A stretch of DNA of 64,000 nucleotides from Anaerolineae bacterium. Lineage in GTDB: Bacteria > Chloroflexota > Anaerolineae > J036 > Brachytrichaceae. A model generated the notes under the pieces. That model was not told the origin of the DNA. It saw only the letters and a program-made list of their open reading frames with translations, and made no database searches. A program made the position numbers and the translations under genes. Shown one piece after another: positions 52,708-61,871 of this stretch (position 1 is its first letter; each line of letters begins with the position of its first letter). The stretch covers positions 1-64,000 of the forward strand of contig CANJQH010000006.1 in NCBI GenBank assembly GCA_947476335.1, written 5' to 3'.

Positions 52708-55539
52708 CTACTGCGACGTCATGACCCCACGCAGCACCTCACACGCCGGGCAGCTGCCATCGGGCCGGATCATGGCATACCCAGCCTGCGGGTCGCCCAC
52801 ATCGCCGGCCACCCAAAGCGTTGAGTCGATGTTCCAGACGATCATCAGGCGCACCTTGCCAGACTCATGCGAGAGTTTGGCCGCTTCCGCCAGCCACTGT
52901 GCCTGCTGCGCCTGCGTGATGGAAGACGCCCAGGCGTAGTTGCCGGGCATGCCGCCGGCGAAGCCTTCAGCGGTGGCGTAACCGATTTCGGTGAAGCACA
53001 CGCTGCGCGCACCACCGAACGCTTGGGAGTAGTGATCGCGCATCGTCAGATACTGCGGCGCGCGCGAAGTGCCGCCGGGGATGGTCGGGGAAGCGAAGCC
53101 GCTCACAAAATGCGCGCCGATGCAGTCCATGTAGTCCTGCGCGCCAGCCGCCGCCATCTGCAGCAGAAACATGACATCGTCGCAGCCGTTCCGCGAGCAA
53201 CCTCCACCGAAGGCATCGCTCGCCACTAGCCCTCCACTAATAACCAGCGTGTTCGGGCTGGCGGCTTTGATCGCCGCATGCGCCAACTTGAGCAGCGCGG
53301 TGTAGCGCGCACCGTTTATCGAACCAGACGGCCACGCGCCGTCATAGTTCGGCTCGTCCCACACTTCGATCGCGTCCGCGCCGGCCGCCGCCAGCTTGCC
53401 GAGATGCTGCGCCCATTCGCGCTGATAGCCTTCATCCAGCACGCGCGCACGATCGCCATACGCTGCAAGCAATACCTTCAGGCCGGCTGCCTTCGCCTCA
53501 GCGATGAACGTCGTCGGTATTTCGAAGCCGGACACCGATGTTCGAATCCAGCTCATACCGCTGCTCTTCATCTGCGTGACATGTTGAAAACCTGCGGTGT
53601 GCCCACCGAGCTCAAACAGCGGACCGGAGCTCGTCACCGCCTGCACGGCAGTGGATGCTTCGATCGCCGGCGCATCCTTCGACACGCGCAGCGTCCCAGA
53701 CGGCACAGCCAGTGCGCGGCTGGTCTTGAAGGTCGGCACGATCGGATATTCGCCAACGTCAGCCGGCGCCAGCACCTGAATCACCTCATCAAGATGCACG
53801 TTGGTGACGACAACGCCGACGGCGATGGCCAACTCAGGAACTGGCATCGTCAACTGCGGCAGACGGTGTTCGACAAACGCGCTCACAATTTCGGCGATGT
53901 CGGCGCCGTGCGTCACCATGTCGAGTCCGCGCAGAGTAACGCCGCGCACGTTGTATTCACCGAGGCGCTCGAGCGAACGCTTGAAGCTGGCGGGTGTGTT
54001 GATCCAGACGTTCTGCTGAATGCCGCGCGTATTCAAATACGAATAGCGATATGCCTGCGCAGTTTCGTCGAATTTCAAACCAGTGAAGGCGCCAGCCCAC
54101 AGCAGCCGCACGAGCGCCGAGGGCTGCACCTCAGCCTGCACGGGTTCGAGACGGCCAAGCGGCGCCAGCGCATCTTCGAGGCGCAGCATCTGCGTGCCGC
54201 CATACGCGTCCTGCCGAATACTCTGCGCCGGAACCACAAGCTGCAGTTTGTAACGATTTACCCGACCGACGGCCCAGCTTAACAGCGAGACGAGCTGATC
54301 CGACGTCAACGCGCCGGGGTTGACGCTCAGATCAAGTTTGATGTAGTTGGCCGTACGCCCAAGCGCCGCTATGTCGTAGCCGCCCGCGTCCCATTTCGCA
54401 CCAACCAGAATGGGCGCCGGCACAGCGACGGACAACGTGCGAGCCTTTGCCTGCAGCGCCGACGAGAGTTCAGCGATGAAGCTGACGAACAACTCGCGCT
54501 GCTTCAGATCGAGGCCGCGATAATCCAGCTCAACGCCGGGGTAGTTGCCGGCCTCAGCGAGGGACACGATGTTGGCAATATGCAACTGACGGCTGGAAGG
54601 GCTGGCGAGCATGTCGCGCAGCAGGCGGCGATTCACCTCACCCTTGTCATTCCAGTTGCGCAGCACCGGAACCACGCGCGTGGCGGGCGGCGCCTGCAAG
54701 CGTGTACGGTCGCCGACGATGCCGCCGAAGTCACCAAGGTAGAGGCCGGATGCGCTCACTTCACCGACAAACGCAGCCATCGGCATTTCTGACGCGTTCG
54801 CAGCCGCAGCTTCCTGCGCCGTCGTCGGCGGCAACTCGACACCGAGAATGGGCTGGGTGGCACTGGTTTTCACCAGCAGCACAGCAGAAGGCAGATGCGT
54901 CACCGTGCCGACAATTTCACGCCGCGCATTGTCAACGTCGCCGCCAAGCCATACCCAGATGCGCTGCTCTTCGTACCAACCATAGATGTCGAAGCGATTC
55001 AGGTTGGTAGCACTAACCGGCACAGGCATGCGCAGCATCACGCTCGACGGATGGACGGCGCACGTGGTGATGCCAACATAATTGCTCTGCAGCGTAAGAG
55101 CCTTGGGCAGCGCTGTTAGCGCCTGACGCAGGTCAGTGCGTTTGGGATTCAGGAAATCAGCCTGCGCAACGCTGGTGAAGCGCACACCAAAGCTGCCAAC
55201 GAGATTTTCCGGCGCGACAGTGATGCTCAGATTTTCCGGCGAAATGATCGTCTGCCGATCGACGCTGAATTCTTCACAGTCGCTGGTGTTGAAGTAACGC
55301 ACACCGAAAATACTCAACCCGGCAGCGAGTACAACGCCGGCGGCAATGAGCAACGTCTTCACCCAGCCGCGACCCGTCTTCGGAAGCAACAGTGTGGTGC
55401 GCGGCTTCTCGAGTGTGGGACGCGGCGGCTTGCGCGTGCGAAATTCGCTGCTGGAAAGAATCTGCGGGATTCGCTCTTGAATCGTCGAATCCGCCGAGTC
55501 TGGAGGGGCGGCGGAACCGCCGGGATCAGGCATCCCCAT
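52708..55539 (-). CDS. Large membrane-anchored protein with GH18-like and GH39/5-like domains
   Basis: A 943-residue protein. A short cytosolic N-terminus is followed by one membrane helix (VKTLLIAAGVVLAAGLSIFG). The middle region has a YaaH/GH18-like barrel; the catalytic D-x-D-x-E position reads YPGVELDYRGL, lacking the usual final Glu. The C-terminal 330 residues are a clan-A barrel like its neighbours: MSWIRTSVSGFEIP, IEVWDEPNYDGAW (WNEP replaced by WDEP), DCIGAHFVSGF, CFTEIGYATAEG. Loss of key residues suggests at least one domain binds rather than cleaves. Start ATG 55539; the longer frame runs into a MITE. Confidence 0.65.
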   Translation of the reverse strand: MGMPDPGGSAAPPDSADSTIQERIPQILSSSEFRTRKPPRPTLEKPRTTLLLPKTGRGWVKTLLIAAGVVLAAGLSIFGVRYFNTSDCEEFSVDRQTIISPENLSITVAPENLVGSFGVRFTSVAQADFLNPKRTDLRQALTALPKALTLQSNYVGITTCAVHPSSVMLRMPVPVSATNLNRFDIYGWYEEQRIWVWLGGDVDNARREIVGTVTHLPSAVLLVKTSATQPILGVELPPTTAQEAAAANASEMPMAAFVGEVSASGLYLGDFGGIVGDRTRLQAPPATRVVPVLRNWNDKGEVNRRLLRDMLASPSSRQLHIANIVSLAEAGNYPGVELDYRGLDLKQRELFVSFIAELSSALQAKARTLSVAVPAPILVGAKWDAGGYDIAALGRTANYIKLDLSVNPGALTSDQLVSLLSWAVGRVNRYKLQLVVPAQSIRQDAYGGTQMLRLEDALAPLGRLEPVQAEVQPSALVRLLWAGAFTGLKFDETAQAYRYSYLNTRGIQQNVWINTPASFKRSLERLGEYNVRGVTLRGLDMVTHGADIAEIVSAFVEHRLPQLTMPVPELAIAVGVVVTNVHLDEVIQVLAPADVGEYPIVPTFKTSRALAVPSGTLRVSKDAPAIEASTAVQAVTSSGPLFELGGHTAGFQHVTQMKSSGMSWIRTSVSGFEIPTTFIAEAKAAGLKVLLAAYGDRARVLDEGYQREWAQHLGKLAAAGADAIEVWDEPNYDGAWPSGSINGARYTALLKLAHAAIKAASPNTLVISGGLVASDAFGGGCSRNGCDDVMFLLQMAAAGAQDYMDCIGAHFVSGFASPTIPGGTSRAPQYLTMRDHYSQAFGGARSVCFTEIGYATAEGFAGGMPGNYAWASSITQAQQAQWLAEAAKLSHESGKVRLMIVWNIDSTLWVAGDVGDPQAGYAMIRPDGSCPACEVLRGVMTSQ

Positions 55540-55562
55540 GAGGAGATCATTGTACTGATTTC

Positions 55563-55674
55563 GTAACTGCTCAGGCCTACGTCGATATGTCCCGCGAAAC
55601 ACGCGATTCCTCGTCCCTTCGGGAGGAGGAATCGTGCGTTTCGCGATGAAAAATAGAGCGGCCTGAGTAGTTAC
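55563..55674. mobile_element. MITE family 1, copy 14, with 8-bp target duplication
   Basis: Ends GTAACTGCTCAGGCC and GGCCTGAGTAGTTAC. Central stem GCGATTCCTC type with TTCG loop. Perfect direct repeats CTGATTTC at 55555-55562 and 55675-55682. Confidence 0.93.
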
Positions 55675-55721
55675 CTGATTTCAGATTAAATAACGAGCGC
55701 AGCACCAAAATCTGAAATCTG

Positions 55722-55782
55722 GCAACTACTCAGGCCCAAATCAGTGTTTCGCGTTGGAAAACCAGCTGGCCTGAGTAGTTAC
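55722..55782. mobile_element. MITE family 1, copy 15, internally deleted (61 bp) with target duplication
   Basis: Ends GCAACTACTCAGGCC and GGCCTGAGTAGTTAC, but the entire central hairpin is missing: the left arm joins GTGTTTCGCGTTGG directly. Perfect direct repeats GAAATCTG at 55714-55721 and 55783-55790. The target is the AATCTGA heptamer spacer. Confidence 0.93.
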
Positions 55783-55796
55783 GAAATCTGAACTAT

Positions 55797-56549
55797 TCAG
55801 AACCGTACCGCCACACCCCGACCAGCCAAGTAGCGTTTGACGTCGGCGACGCGAAAAGTCTTGTAGTGAAAAACCGATGCAGCCAGCACCGCGCTGGCGC
55901 CGGCATCGACGGCCTCGTAGAAGTGTTCCAGCTTGCCAGCGCCCCCAGAGGCGATGACGGGGATGTTCACTGCCTGGCTCACCGCGCGCAGCATCGGCAG
56001 GTCGAAGCCGTCCTGGGTGCCGTCGGTGTCCATGCTGGTGAGCAGAATTTCGCCGGCACCGCGCCCTTCGGCTTCGACCGCCCATTCCACCAGATCAAGC
56101 TCGGTCGGCACGCGCCCGCCGTTCAAATACACGCGCCACGAATCACCGTCACGCCGGGCGTCGATGGCCAGCACCACACATTGCGCTCCGAATTTCCACG
56201 CCGCTTCGTTCAACAGCTGCGGATTGCGCACCGCCGCGGAGTTGACGGCGCATTTGTCGGCACCGGCCAGCAGCAGCGCGCGGAAATCTTCCGGACTGCG
56301 CACGCCGCCGCCGATCGTAAAAGGGATGAACACTTCGTCGGCCACCCGGCGCGCCATGTCCACCGTGGTGCCACGGCCCTCGTGGCTGGCCATGATGTCG
56401 AGAAAAACCAGCTCGTCAGCGCGCTCATCGTTGTAGATCGCCGCCTGCTCAACCGGATCGCCCGCATCCTTCAGGTTGACGAAATTGACGCCCTTCACCA
56501 CGCGGCCGTTGGCGACATCGAAGCACGGAATGACACGCTTAGCGAGCAC
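55797..56549 (-). CDS. hisF: Imidazole glycerol phosphate synthase cyclase subunit HisF
   Basis: A 250-residue (beta/alpha)8 barrel that joins PRFAR and ammonia from HisH to make IGP and AICAR. GTG 56549 gives [19 protein letters not shown] with the catalytic Asp. Further motifs are [32 protein letters not shown] with the second catalytic Asp, [14 protein letters not shown] and [16 protein letters not shown]. It overlaps the 3-prime end of hisA by 11 bases, with a GGAG site inside hisA. Confidence 0.96.
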   Translation of the reverse strand: MLAKRVIPCFDVANGRVVKGVNFVNLKDAGDPVEQAAIYNDERADELVFLDIMASHEGRGTTVDMARRVADEVFIPFTIGGGVRSPEDFRALLLAGADKCAVNSAAVRNPQLLNEAAWKFGAQCVVLAIDARRDGDSWRVYLNGGRVPTELDLVEWAVEAEGRGAGEILLTSMDTDGTQDGFDLPMLRAVSQAVNIPVIASGGAGKLEHFYEAVDAGASAVLAASVFHYKTFRVADVKRYLAGRGVAVRF

Positions 56550-57303
56550 CAGACTCCTTTGCCGCAACCTCCAGCGCCTCCGCCAGGTCCAGCGTTCCTT
56601 CATACAACGAGCGCCCGACGATCACGCCCGCCACGCCGCGCGGCGCGTACGCCAGCAGCTCACGAATGTCGTTCATGTCGCGCACACCCCCGGACGCCAT
56701 CACACACAGGCCGGTCACCTGAGCCAGCGCCGCCGTCAGTTCCGCCGCCACACCGCTCAGCATGCCGTCGCGGCCAACCTCCGTATACAGCGCGTGCACC
56801 ACGCCGCGGTCGCGCATCTGCGCGCCGACCGCGAGCGCGGTCAGCGGCGTCGCTTCCTGCCAGCCGCGCGTCACGATCAATCCGTCGCGCGAATCGAGGC
56901 CAACCGCCAGCGCTTCAGCGCCGTAGCGCGCCAGCACCGCGCTGACCAGTTCGGGCTGTTCGATGGCCGCGGTGCCGATCACCACGCGCGTCGCGCCTGC
57001 GTCAAACGCCGCCTGCACATCAGCCAGGCTGCGCACACCGCCGCCGAACTGCACCTTGAGCGTCGTCGCCGCCGCGATGCGTGCCAGCGCCGCGCGATTC
57101 GCCGCCGATGCCTCAGCCGCGTCGAACGCACCGTCGAGGTTCACCACATGCAGCCACTGCGCGCCCGCCGCCGCCCAGCGATGCGCAATCTCGACCGGGT
57201 CGCTCGCATACGTCGTCTGCCGGTTCGGGTCGCCTTGCTTCAGGCGCACCACCTGCCCATTGCGCAGGTCGATGGCGGGATAGATTACGAAGTTGTCAGA
57301 CAT
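56539..57303 (-). CDS. hisA: ProFAR isomerase HisA
   Basis: A 254-residue barrel enzyme that opens the ProFAR ribose to PRFAR. The sequence shows [20 protein letters not shown] with the catalytic Asp, [67 protein letters not shown] with the second catalytic Asp near DG, and [13 protein letters not shown]. Complete. The spacer to hisH holds TGCAATGTGAAATC repeats and a family-2 element. Confidence 0.96.
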   Translation of the reverse strand: MSDNFVIYPAIDLRNGQVVRLKQGDPNRQTTYASDPVEIAHRWAAAGAQWLHVVNLDGAFDAAEASAANRAALARIAAATTLKVQFGGGVRSLADVQAAFDAGATRVVIGTAAIEQPELVSAVLARYGAEALAVGLDSRDGLIVTRGWQEATPLTALAVGAQMRDRGVVHALYTEVGRDGMLSGVAAELTAALAQVTGLCVMASGGVRDMNDIRELLAYAPRGVAGVIVGRSLYEGTLDLAEALEVAAKESGAR

Positions 57304-57442
57304 GTCAATCTTGAAATTTGAGATTTCACATTGCAGATTTCACATTGCAGATTGAGGTCGAATTATTTCGCAAAATGTGTTCCGCCTGATCCGTCGAGCG
57401 GTGTGCTTCAATGTGCAATGTGAAATCTGCAATGTGCAATAA
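57304..57442. repeat. Inverted TTTCACATTGCAGA repeats
   Basis: ATTTCACATTGCAGATTTC (57321-57348) occurs in tandem on the left, and CAATGTGCAATGTGAAATC at about 57410-57438 on the right is its complement. The arms flank a 60-base centre containing GCAAAATGTGTTCCGCCTGA, which faintly resembles a MITE core. Confidence 0.6.
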
Positions 57443-57538
57443 CTAAGTGAGTCGCCAAAAGTTCTGACGGCAGATTCGCCTCCTCCGCTTTGCGGGGGAG
57501 GCGAATCTGCCGGACAAAACTTATGGACAGGAACTTAG
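57443..57538. mobile_element. Palindromic element family 2, copy 4 (inverted)
   Basis: CTAAGTGAGTCGCC ... GGACAGGAACTTAG with the 18-bp stem. It supplies the TAA stop codon of hisH (57535-57537). Confidence 0.88.
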
Positions 57539-58185
57539 CTTTCCACAAAATTCTTCAGCATCTGCAATCCAACGTCCTGGCTTTTTTCAGGATGGAACTG
57601 GATGCCGCTCACATTGCGGTGCGCAACCACCGACGGAAATTCATAGCCGTACTCAGTCGTGCACAGCACATCGTGTGCGTCGACGTCGGCGGCATGAAAC
57701 GAGTGCACGAAATACGCATAACCGTGCGGATCGACGTCGTGCAGCAGCGCATGCGGGCTGCGCGGCGTCACCTGGTTCCAGCCAATGTGCGGAACAGGCA
57801 GCGGGCGCCCAGCGTCGCTGTGCTTTTCATCCGCCCAGCGAAATTTAATGATGCGCCCGGGGATCAAGCCGAGGCCCTCCCACGTACCCATCTCCTCACC
57901 GACGTCGAACAGCAGCTGCATGCCGACACAGATGCCGAGCAACGGCGTACCCGCGTCCGCCACATCACGCATGCGCTGAAACAAGCCGCGCGACTGCAAG
58001 CCCTGCCGGCAATCGGCGAACGCACCGACGCCCGGCAGCACTACTTTGTCCGCCGCGACGATCTGTGCGGCGTCGTCGGTCAGCACGATCCGCGCACCAC
58101 TGTCGGCGCTGACGTATTCGAGCGCCTTACAGATGTTGCGCAAATTTCCCGCGCCGTAGTCGACCACGACGATGGTCTTTCCCAT
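57535..58185 (-). CDS. hisH: Imidazole glycerol phosphate synthase glutaminase subunit HisH
   Basis: A 216-residue class I glutamine amidotransferase that delivers ammonia to HisF. The sequence shows IVVVDYGAGNLRNICKAL, the nucleophile in LLGICVGMQLLFD, and the His-Glu pair in IQFHPEKSQD. The end MLKNFVES is close to the normal C-terminus, but the stop codon itself is provided by the inserted family-2 element. Confidence 0.96.
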   Translation of the reverse strand: MGKTIVVVDYGAGNLRNICKALEYVSADSGARIVLTDDAAQIVAADKVVLPGVGAFADCRQGLQSRGLFQRMRDVADAGTPLLGICVGMQLLFDVGEEMGTWEGLGLIPGRIIKFRWADEKHSDAGRPLPVPHIGWNQVTPRSPHALLHDVDPHGYAYFVHSFHAADVDAHDVLCTTEYGYEFPSVVAHRNVSGIQFHPEKSQDVGLQMLKNFVES

Positions 58186-58198
58186 AATGCATGCGATA

Positions 58199-58993
58199 TT
58201 ACCGCGCTGTGCTCACCCGAAACACCAGCTCGTTTTCAAACTCCAGCCGCTCGATCTCCCAGCCGCGGCCGGCGACGAGTGCGTCGAAGCGCTCGGCATA
58301 CTGCTGCGCCATGCCGACGTTGCGGCCGCTCACGCTGCGCGTCGGATACGAGACGATCAGCGTGCGCGCACGGATCGCGTCCAGCAGCCGCCGCCCAGCG
58401 TCTTTGTCCACCTGTTCGAGGCACGGCAGCGTCTTCAACACGAACGCTACGTCGACCGGTTCACTCGGCGGGTCGCTGATTACATCGCGCACTTCGCAAT
58501 GCGCCTGCACGTCGAGCAGGGGCAGGGCGGCGCCGAGGAACTGCATCATGTCGGCGTAGATGTCGACGGCGTGGTACGTTGCACCGTGTTCGAGCCGCAT
58601 CCACGGCACAGCAAGCGGGTTCAACCCACACGCCACATCCAGCACGCTGTGCACCGGCGGCAGACCATCGAAGATGCGCGCGTAGAACGAATCGAGGATC
58701 GGCAGCCGCTCGCGCGTGCTGGCGTGGTGCGACATCGCATCGCGCAGCGCATCGTCTGGCGGCGATTCCACGGCGATGCGCTCAAGCCATTCGCCGTAAC
58801 GCATGCGCCCGGGCTGATACAGGCCGCCGACCTGGTGCAGTTTGTTGCGCGTCTCCTGCACCGCCTCTTTGAATTTGCGCCGCACTGCCAGCTCGCGCGC
58901 GCCAATGCGCCGAACCAGCGCATCACTCACGTGCGCATACTTCGACGTAGCGCGAATTTCAGCGAGGAGGGCGGCGAGTAATGTTTCGTTCAT
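58199..58993 (-). CDS. FmrO/Rmt-family 16S rRNA (guanine-1405-N7)-methyltransferase homologue
   Basis: A 264-residue SAM methyltransferase. It follows the layout of Arm/Rmt aminoglycoside-resistance enzymes: an N-terminal helical domain (TSKYAHVSDALVRRI, ETRNKLHQVGGLYQP), then HASTRERLPILDSFYARIF, SAM motif VLDVACGLNPLA, LKTLPCLEQVDK and VSYPTRSVSGRNVGM before the C-terminal strands. Known relatives methylate N7 of G1405 in helix 44 and block 4,6-disubstituted deoxystreptamine drugs. It lies between hisH and tgt, close to rsmI, whose target C1402 is three bases away, so a housekeeping rRNA role is also possible. No mobile resistance context. Confidence 0.82.
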   Translation of the reverse strand: MNETLLAALLAEIRATSKYAHVSDALVRRIGARELAVRRKFKEAVQETRNKLHQVGGLYQPGRMRYGEWLERIAVESPPDDALRDAMSHHASTRERLPILDSFYARIFDGLPPVHSVLDVACGLNPLAVPWMRLEHGATYHAVDIYADMMQFLGAALPLLDVQAHCEVRDVISDPPSEPVDVAFVLKTLPCLEQVDKDAGRRLLDAIRARTLIVSYPTRSVSGRNVGMAQQYAERFDALVAGRGWEIERLEFENELVFRVSTAR

Positions 58994-59064
58994 CGGAGTG
59001 GAGTAGTGACAGTTGGTAGTAATAGTTGATTCCGACCTGGCATCACTACCACTATCTACTATTG
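58994..59064. repeat. TAGTGACAGTTGGTAGTAATAG / CTATCTACTATTGC inverted repeats
   Basis: Purine-side TAGT repeats on the left and ACTACCACTATCTACTATTG repeats to 59090 on the right can fold together across the 3-prime end of tgt. Confidence 0.5.
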
Positions 59065-60159
59065 CTATCCACTATCACTATCTACGATCAGCCTCTTCAT
59101 CAGCTGCACCATAAACCTCAGATTGTGCAGCGTGGCCAGCCGGTAATACGCTGCGTCTTCGAGCTGAAACAAGTGATGCAGATAACCGCGCGAATAACGC
59201 TGCGCCGGGCTGTCGACATATTCGCACAGCGGCTGTGCCGATTTCATGTGCTTATCGTCGCCGATGTAGATGTGCGAAAACCAGCCATCGCTGATCAGAT
59301 TTACGCGCTCGGGGTCGTCGTTCCAAACGAGCAGCCGACCACGGCGAGCGTCGCGGGTGGGCAGGGCGCAGTCGAAAATATCGTAGCCCATGCGCGTGCA
59401 CGTCACCACACTGCGCGGGTGGCCGATGCCGAGCGCATGCATGGCGAACTGCGCCGGCACCAGCTCGCGCGTGTGCGCCAGGATGTCCGTCAGCAGCGCG
59501 CCCTCGCCGTCGAGCGGATAGCCGCCAAAGCCGAAGCCGTCGAAGCCAATCTCGAGCAGCGCCTCGGCGCAGCGACGGCGCAATTCGAACGAGCTGCCGC
59601 CCTGGATCACGCCGAACAGCAGCGGGTGCGGCCCATCACGGCGCGCAGTGAGCGAATCGAACTCATCGCGGCAGCGCTTCGCCCAGGCAATCGTGCGACG
59701 CACCGAGTCGCGCTGCACATCGTCACCGTCTTCAGAATGCGTGCAATCATCGAGGCAAATCACCACGTCGGCGCCGTAACTCAGCTGCAACTGAATGCTC
59801 TTCTCCGGCGTCAGCACGATCTTGTCTTTGCCACCCTGCGGCCGAAAGACGATCGCCTTGTCCGTCAGCGTGCCGTTGCGCTCGTTTTCGCGGATCAGCG
59901 ACCATGCCTGAAAGCCGCCGCTGTCCGTGACAATCGGGTGGCTCCAGCCGGCCATCGTATGCAGCCCGCCGAGCGCCTTGACCGTCGTCGAGCCTGGGTG
60001 CTGCATCAGGTGAAACGCGCTCATCACCAGTCCTTCGATGCCGACCGACTCGAGATCTGCGCTGTCGACGGCGCGCACCACTCCGCGCGTGGCGTCCGGT
60101 AGAAACACCGGCAGCGAAAGCACACCGTGCGCAGTTTCTAACAATTTACGTTCGCTCAC
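59065..60159 (-). CDS. tgt: tRNA-guanine transglycosylase (Tgt family) with degenerate zinc site
   Basis: A 364-residue (beta/alpha)8 enzyme exchanging G34 for preQ1 or queuine in GUN-anticodon tRNAs. Catalytic Asp regions are [11 protein letters not shown] and [28 protein letters not shown] and [12 protein letters not shown] are also present. In standard Tgt the C-terminal zinc site is C-x-C-x-x-C plus a distant His before Y-S-R-x-Y-L. Here it reads [20 protein letters not shown], so only one Cys and the His remain. GTG start 60159 overlaps the rsmI stop. It may be a divergent functional Tgt or a paralogue. Confidence 0.85.
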   Translation of the reverse strand: MSERKLLETAHGVLSLPVFLPDATRGVVRAVDSADLESVGIEGLVMSAFHLMQHPGSTTVKALGGLHTMAGWSHPIVTDSGGFQAWSLIRENERNGTLTDKAIVFRPQGGKDKIVLTPEKSIQLQLSYGADVVICLDDCTHSEDGDDVQRDSVRRTIAWAKRCRDEFDSLTARRDGPHPLLFGVIQGGSSFELRRRCAEALLEIGFDGFGFGGYPLDGEGALLTDILAHTRELVPAQFAMHALGIGHPRSVVTCTRMGYDIFDCALPTRDARRGRLLVWNDDPERVNLISDGWFSHIYIGDDKHMKSAQPLCEYVDSPAQRYSRGYLHHLFQLEDAAYYRLATLHNLRFMVQLMKRLIVDSDSG

Positions 60160-60893
60160 ATTTCATCCTCACCCGATTTTTCATCGACCGATGCTTCATC
60201 GGCTGATGCTTCCGGTTCACCGGACGCGCTGGTCGCGCCTTCGATCACCAGCGCATACTCGCCGCGCGGCTCGGTCGCCTGCACTACCGCCAGCAACTCG
60301 CTGAGCGTGCCGCGATCGACGCGTTCGAACATCTTCGTCAGGTCATTCGCCAGCGCCGCGCGGCGGTCGCCATACATCACTCGCGCATCTTCGATCAGCG
60401 CAGCGATACGGTGCGGGCTTTCGTAAAAGACCAGCGTGTGCGGCGAGGTGGCGTCGACCTGCAGGAATTTCTTGCGCTGGCCGGGCTTGCGCGGCGGGAA
60501 GCCGCGAAAGGTGAACGAATGCGACGGCAAGCCGCTCAGCACCAGCGCCATGACGAATGCGCTCGCGCCGGGAATCATCGTCAGCGGCAGCCCTTCGGCG
60601 ATGCAGCGGCGCACGAGCGTGAAGCCCGGATCGCTGATGCCGGGCGTGCCAGCGTCACTGACCAGCGCGACATCGCGGCCCTGCATCAACAGATCGACGA
60701 TGCGGCCGCCGGCCTGGCGCTCGTTGTGCTCGTGGAAAGAAATTTGCGGCTTGTCGATCTCGAAGCGCTTGAGCAGCTGGCCCGTATGGCGCGTATCTTC
60801 GGCGGCGACGTAATCGACAGCACGCAAAGTTTCAAGCGCGCGCGCACTGATGTCGCCGAGGTTGCCGATGGGGGTGGCGATGAGGTAAAGCAT
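60156..60893 (-). CDS. rsmI: 16S rRNA (cytidine-1402-2-prime-O)-methyltransferase RsmI
   Basis: A 245-residue tetrapyrrole-methylase-fold enzyme modifying C1402 in the 30S decoding centre. The sequence shows [61 protein letters not shown] and [14 protein letters not shown]. The C-terminal acidic tail is low complexity. It overlaps tgt by 4 bases and follows hisB. Confidence 0.95.
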   Translation of the reverse strand: MLYLIATPIGNLGDISARALETLRAVDYVAAEDTRHTGQLLKRFEIDKPQISFHEHNERQAGGRIVDLLMQGRDVALVSDAGTPGISDPGFTLVRRCIAEGLPLTMIPGASAFVMALVLSGLPSHSFTFRGFPPRKPGQRKKFLQVDATSPHTLVFYESPHRIAALIEDARVMYGDRRAALANDLTKMFERVDRGTLSELLAVVQATEPRGEYALVIEGATSASGEPEASADEASVDEKSGEDEM

Positions 60894-60957
60894 GGCGGAT
60901 TTCTGATTTTCGATTTCAGATTTCAGAAATTTGAAATCTGAAATCTGAAATCAAAAA
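60894..60957. repeat. AATCTGA-type inverted heptamer repeats
   Basis: GATTTTCGATTTCAGATTTC and GAAATCTGAAATCTGAAATC form inverted arms between rsmI and hisB, the same motif as at 37678-37728. Confidence 0.65.
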
Positions 60958-61542
60958 TTAAATCACGCCCTTCGTCGACGGCACGCCACCGCGACGCGGG
61001 TCGATGCGGGTGGCGGCGTCGAGTGCGCGGCCGAGCGCCTTGAAGAGCGCCTCAGCCTTGTGGTGATCGTCGCGACCATAAAGCACGCGGGCGTGCAGGT
61101 TCATGCGCGCGTGCGTCGCCAGCGATTCAAAGGCGTGCGGGATCAGCGACGTGCCCAGCCCTCCGATGGCCGGCGTTGCGAATTCGCCGTGAAAGACGGC
61201 ATACGGCCGGCCGCTCAGATCGATGATGACCTGCGCCAGTGCTTCGTCCATGGTCACCCAGGCGTCGGCCATGCGCGAAATGCCGGCGCGGTCGCCCAAC
61301 GCGCGATCGAATGCCTGGCCGAGCGCGATGGCCACGTCTTCCACTGTGTGGTGCTCATCGATGTGCAGATCGCCGGTCGCACGCACGGTCAGGTTGAACA
61401 TGCCATGGTGCGCGACGTGATGCAGCATGTGGTCGTAGAAGCCGACGCCGGTAGAAATTTCGGCGCGGCCAGAGCCGTCGAGATCGAGCGAGACGAAGAC
61501 GTCGGTCTCTTTCGTCACGCGATGAATTTCAGATGTGCGCAT
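60958..61542 (-). CDS. hisB: Imidazoleglycerol-phosphate dehydratase HisB
   Basis: A 194-residue manganese enzyme converting IGP to imidazole-acetol phosphate. The sequence shows [49 protein letters not shown], the second half-site [11 protein letters not shown] and [17 protein letters not shown]. Monofunctional. ATG 61542 matches the usual M-R-x-x-x-I start. First gene of the leftward his and rRNA/tRNA-modification cluster. Confidence 0.96.
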   Translation of the reverse strand: MRTSEIHRVTKETDVFVSLDLDGSGRAEISTGVGFYDHMLHHVAHHGMFNLTVRATGDLHIDEHHTVEDVAIALGQAFDRALGDRAGISRMADAWVTMDEALAQVIIDLSGRPYAVFHGEFATPAIGGLGTSLIPHAFESLATHARMNLHARVLYGRDDHHKAEALFKALGRALDAATRIDPRRGGVPSTKGVI

Positions 61543-61757
61543 GGGGTGGGCGGATTGTAGTCTGCCAGAATCGCCCAGATCCCTGTGGATATTTCCCACG
61601 GCGAACCGCGCTTTCAGCGCCGCTTTCAGCGCTCATGTGATTCAAAAAGCACCGACGGTGCAGCGCAGCCTGTATGCTTCATGAGAGTTTTCTCATTTTC
61701 ATCTCACGAACAAAAAAAGCATTCAACGTACCATGACAAACGTCATTTCTCATCGCA
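61543..61757. other. Intergenic spacer between divergent hisB and surface-protein gene
   Basis: Contains TTTCAGCGC repeats (GCTTTCAGCGCCGCTTTCAGCG) at about 61610-61632 and an AT-rich stretch with CATTTTCATCTC at 61691-61706. No gene is apparent. It probably holds the promoters for hisB and the surface protein, which I cannot place. Confidence 0.3.
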
Positions 61758-61871
61758 GGGAGTGGCTAAACCCGACTACATGAACCCGCGAATCACGGCA
61801 TCGCCCCGCCGCCCTGCGGGGGGCGGGGCGATGCCGTGATTCGCGGAATATCCTTGAGTTTAGTCACTCCC
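61758..61871. mobile_element. Family-4 MITE with 25-bp hairpin and 7-bp target duplication
   Basis: Ends GGGAGTGGCTAAAC and GTTTAGTCACTCCC form imperfect inverted repeats. Positions 61786-61810 pair perfectly with 61822-61846 (25 bp: CCGCGAATCACGGCATCGCC and on). Direct repeats CATCGCA flank it at 61751-61757 and 61872-61879. It differs in sequence from families 1-3. Confidence 0.8.
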
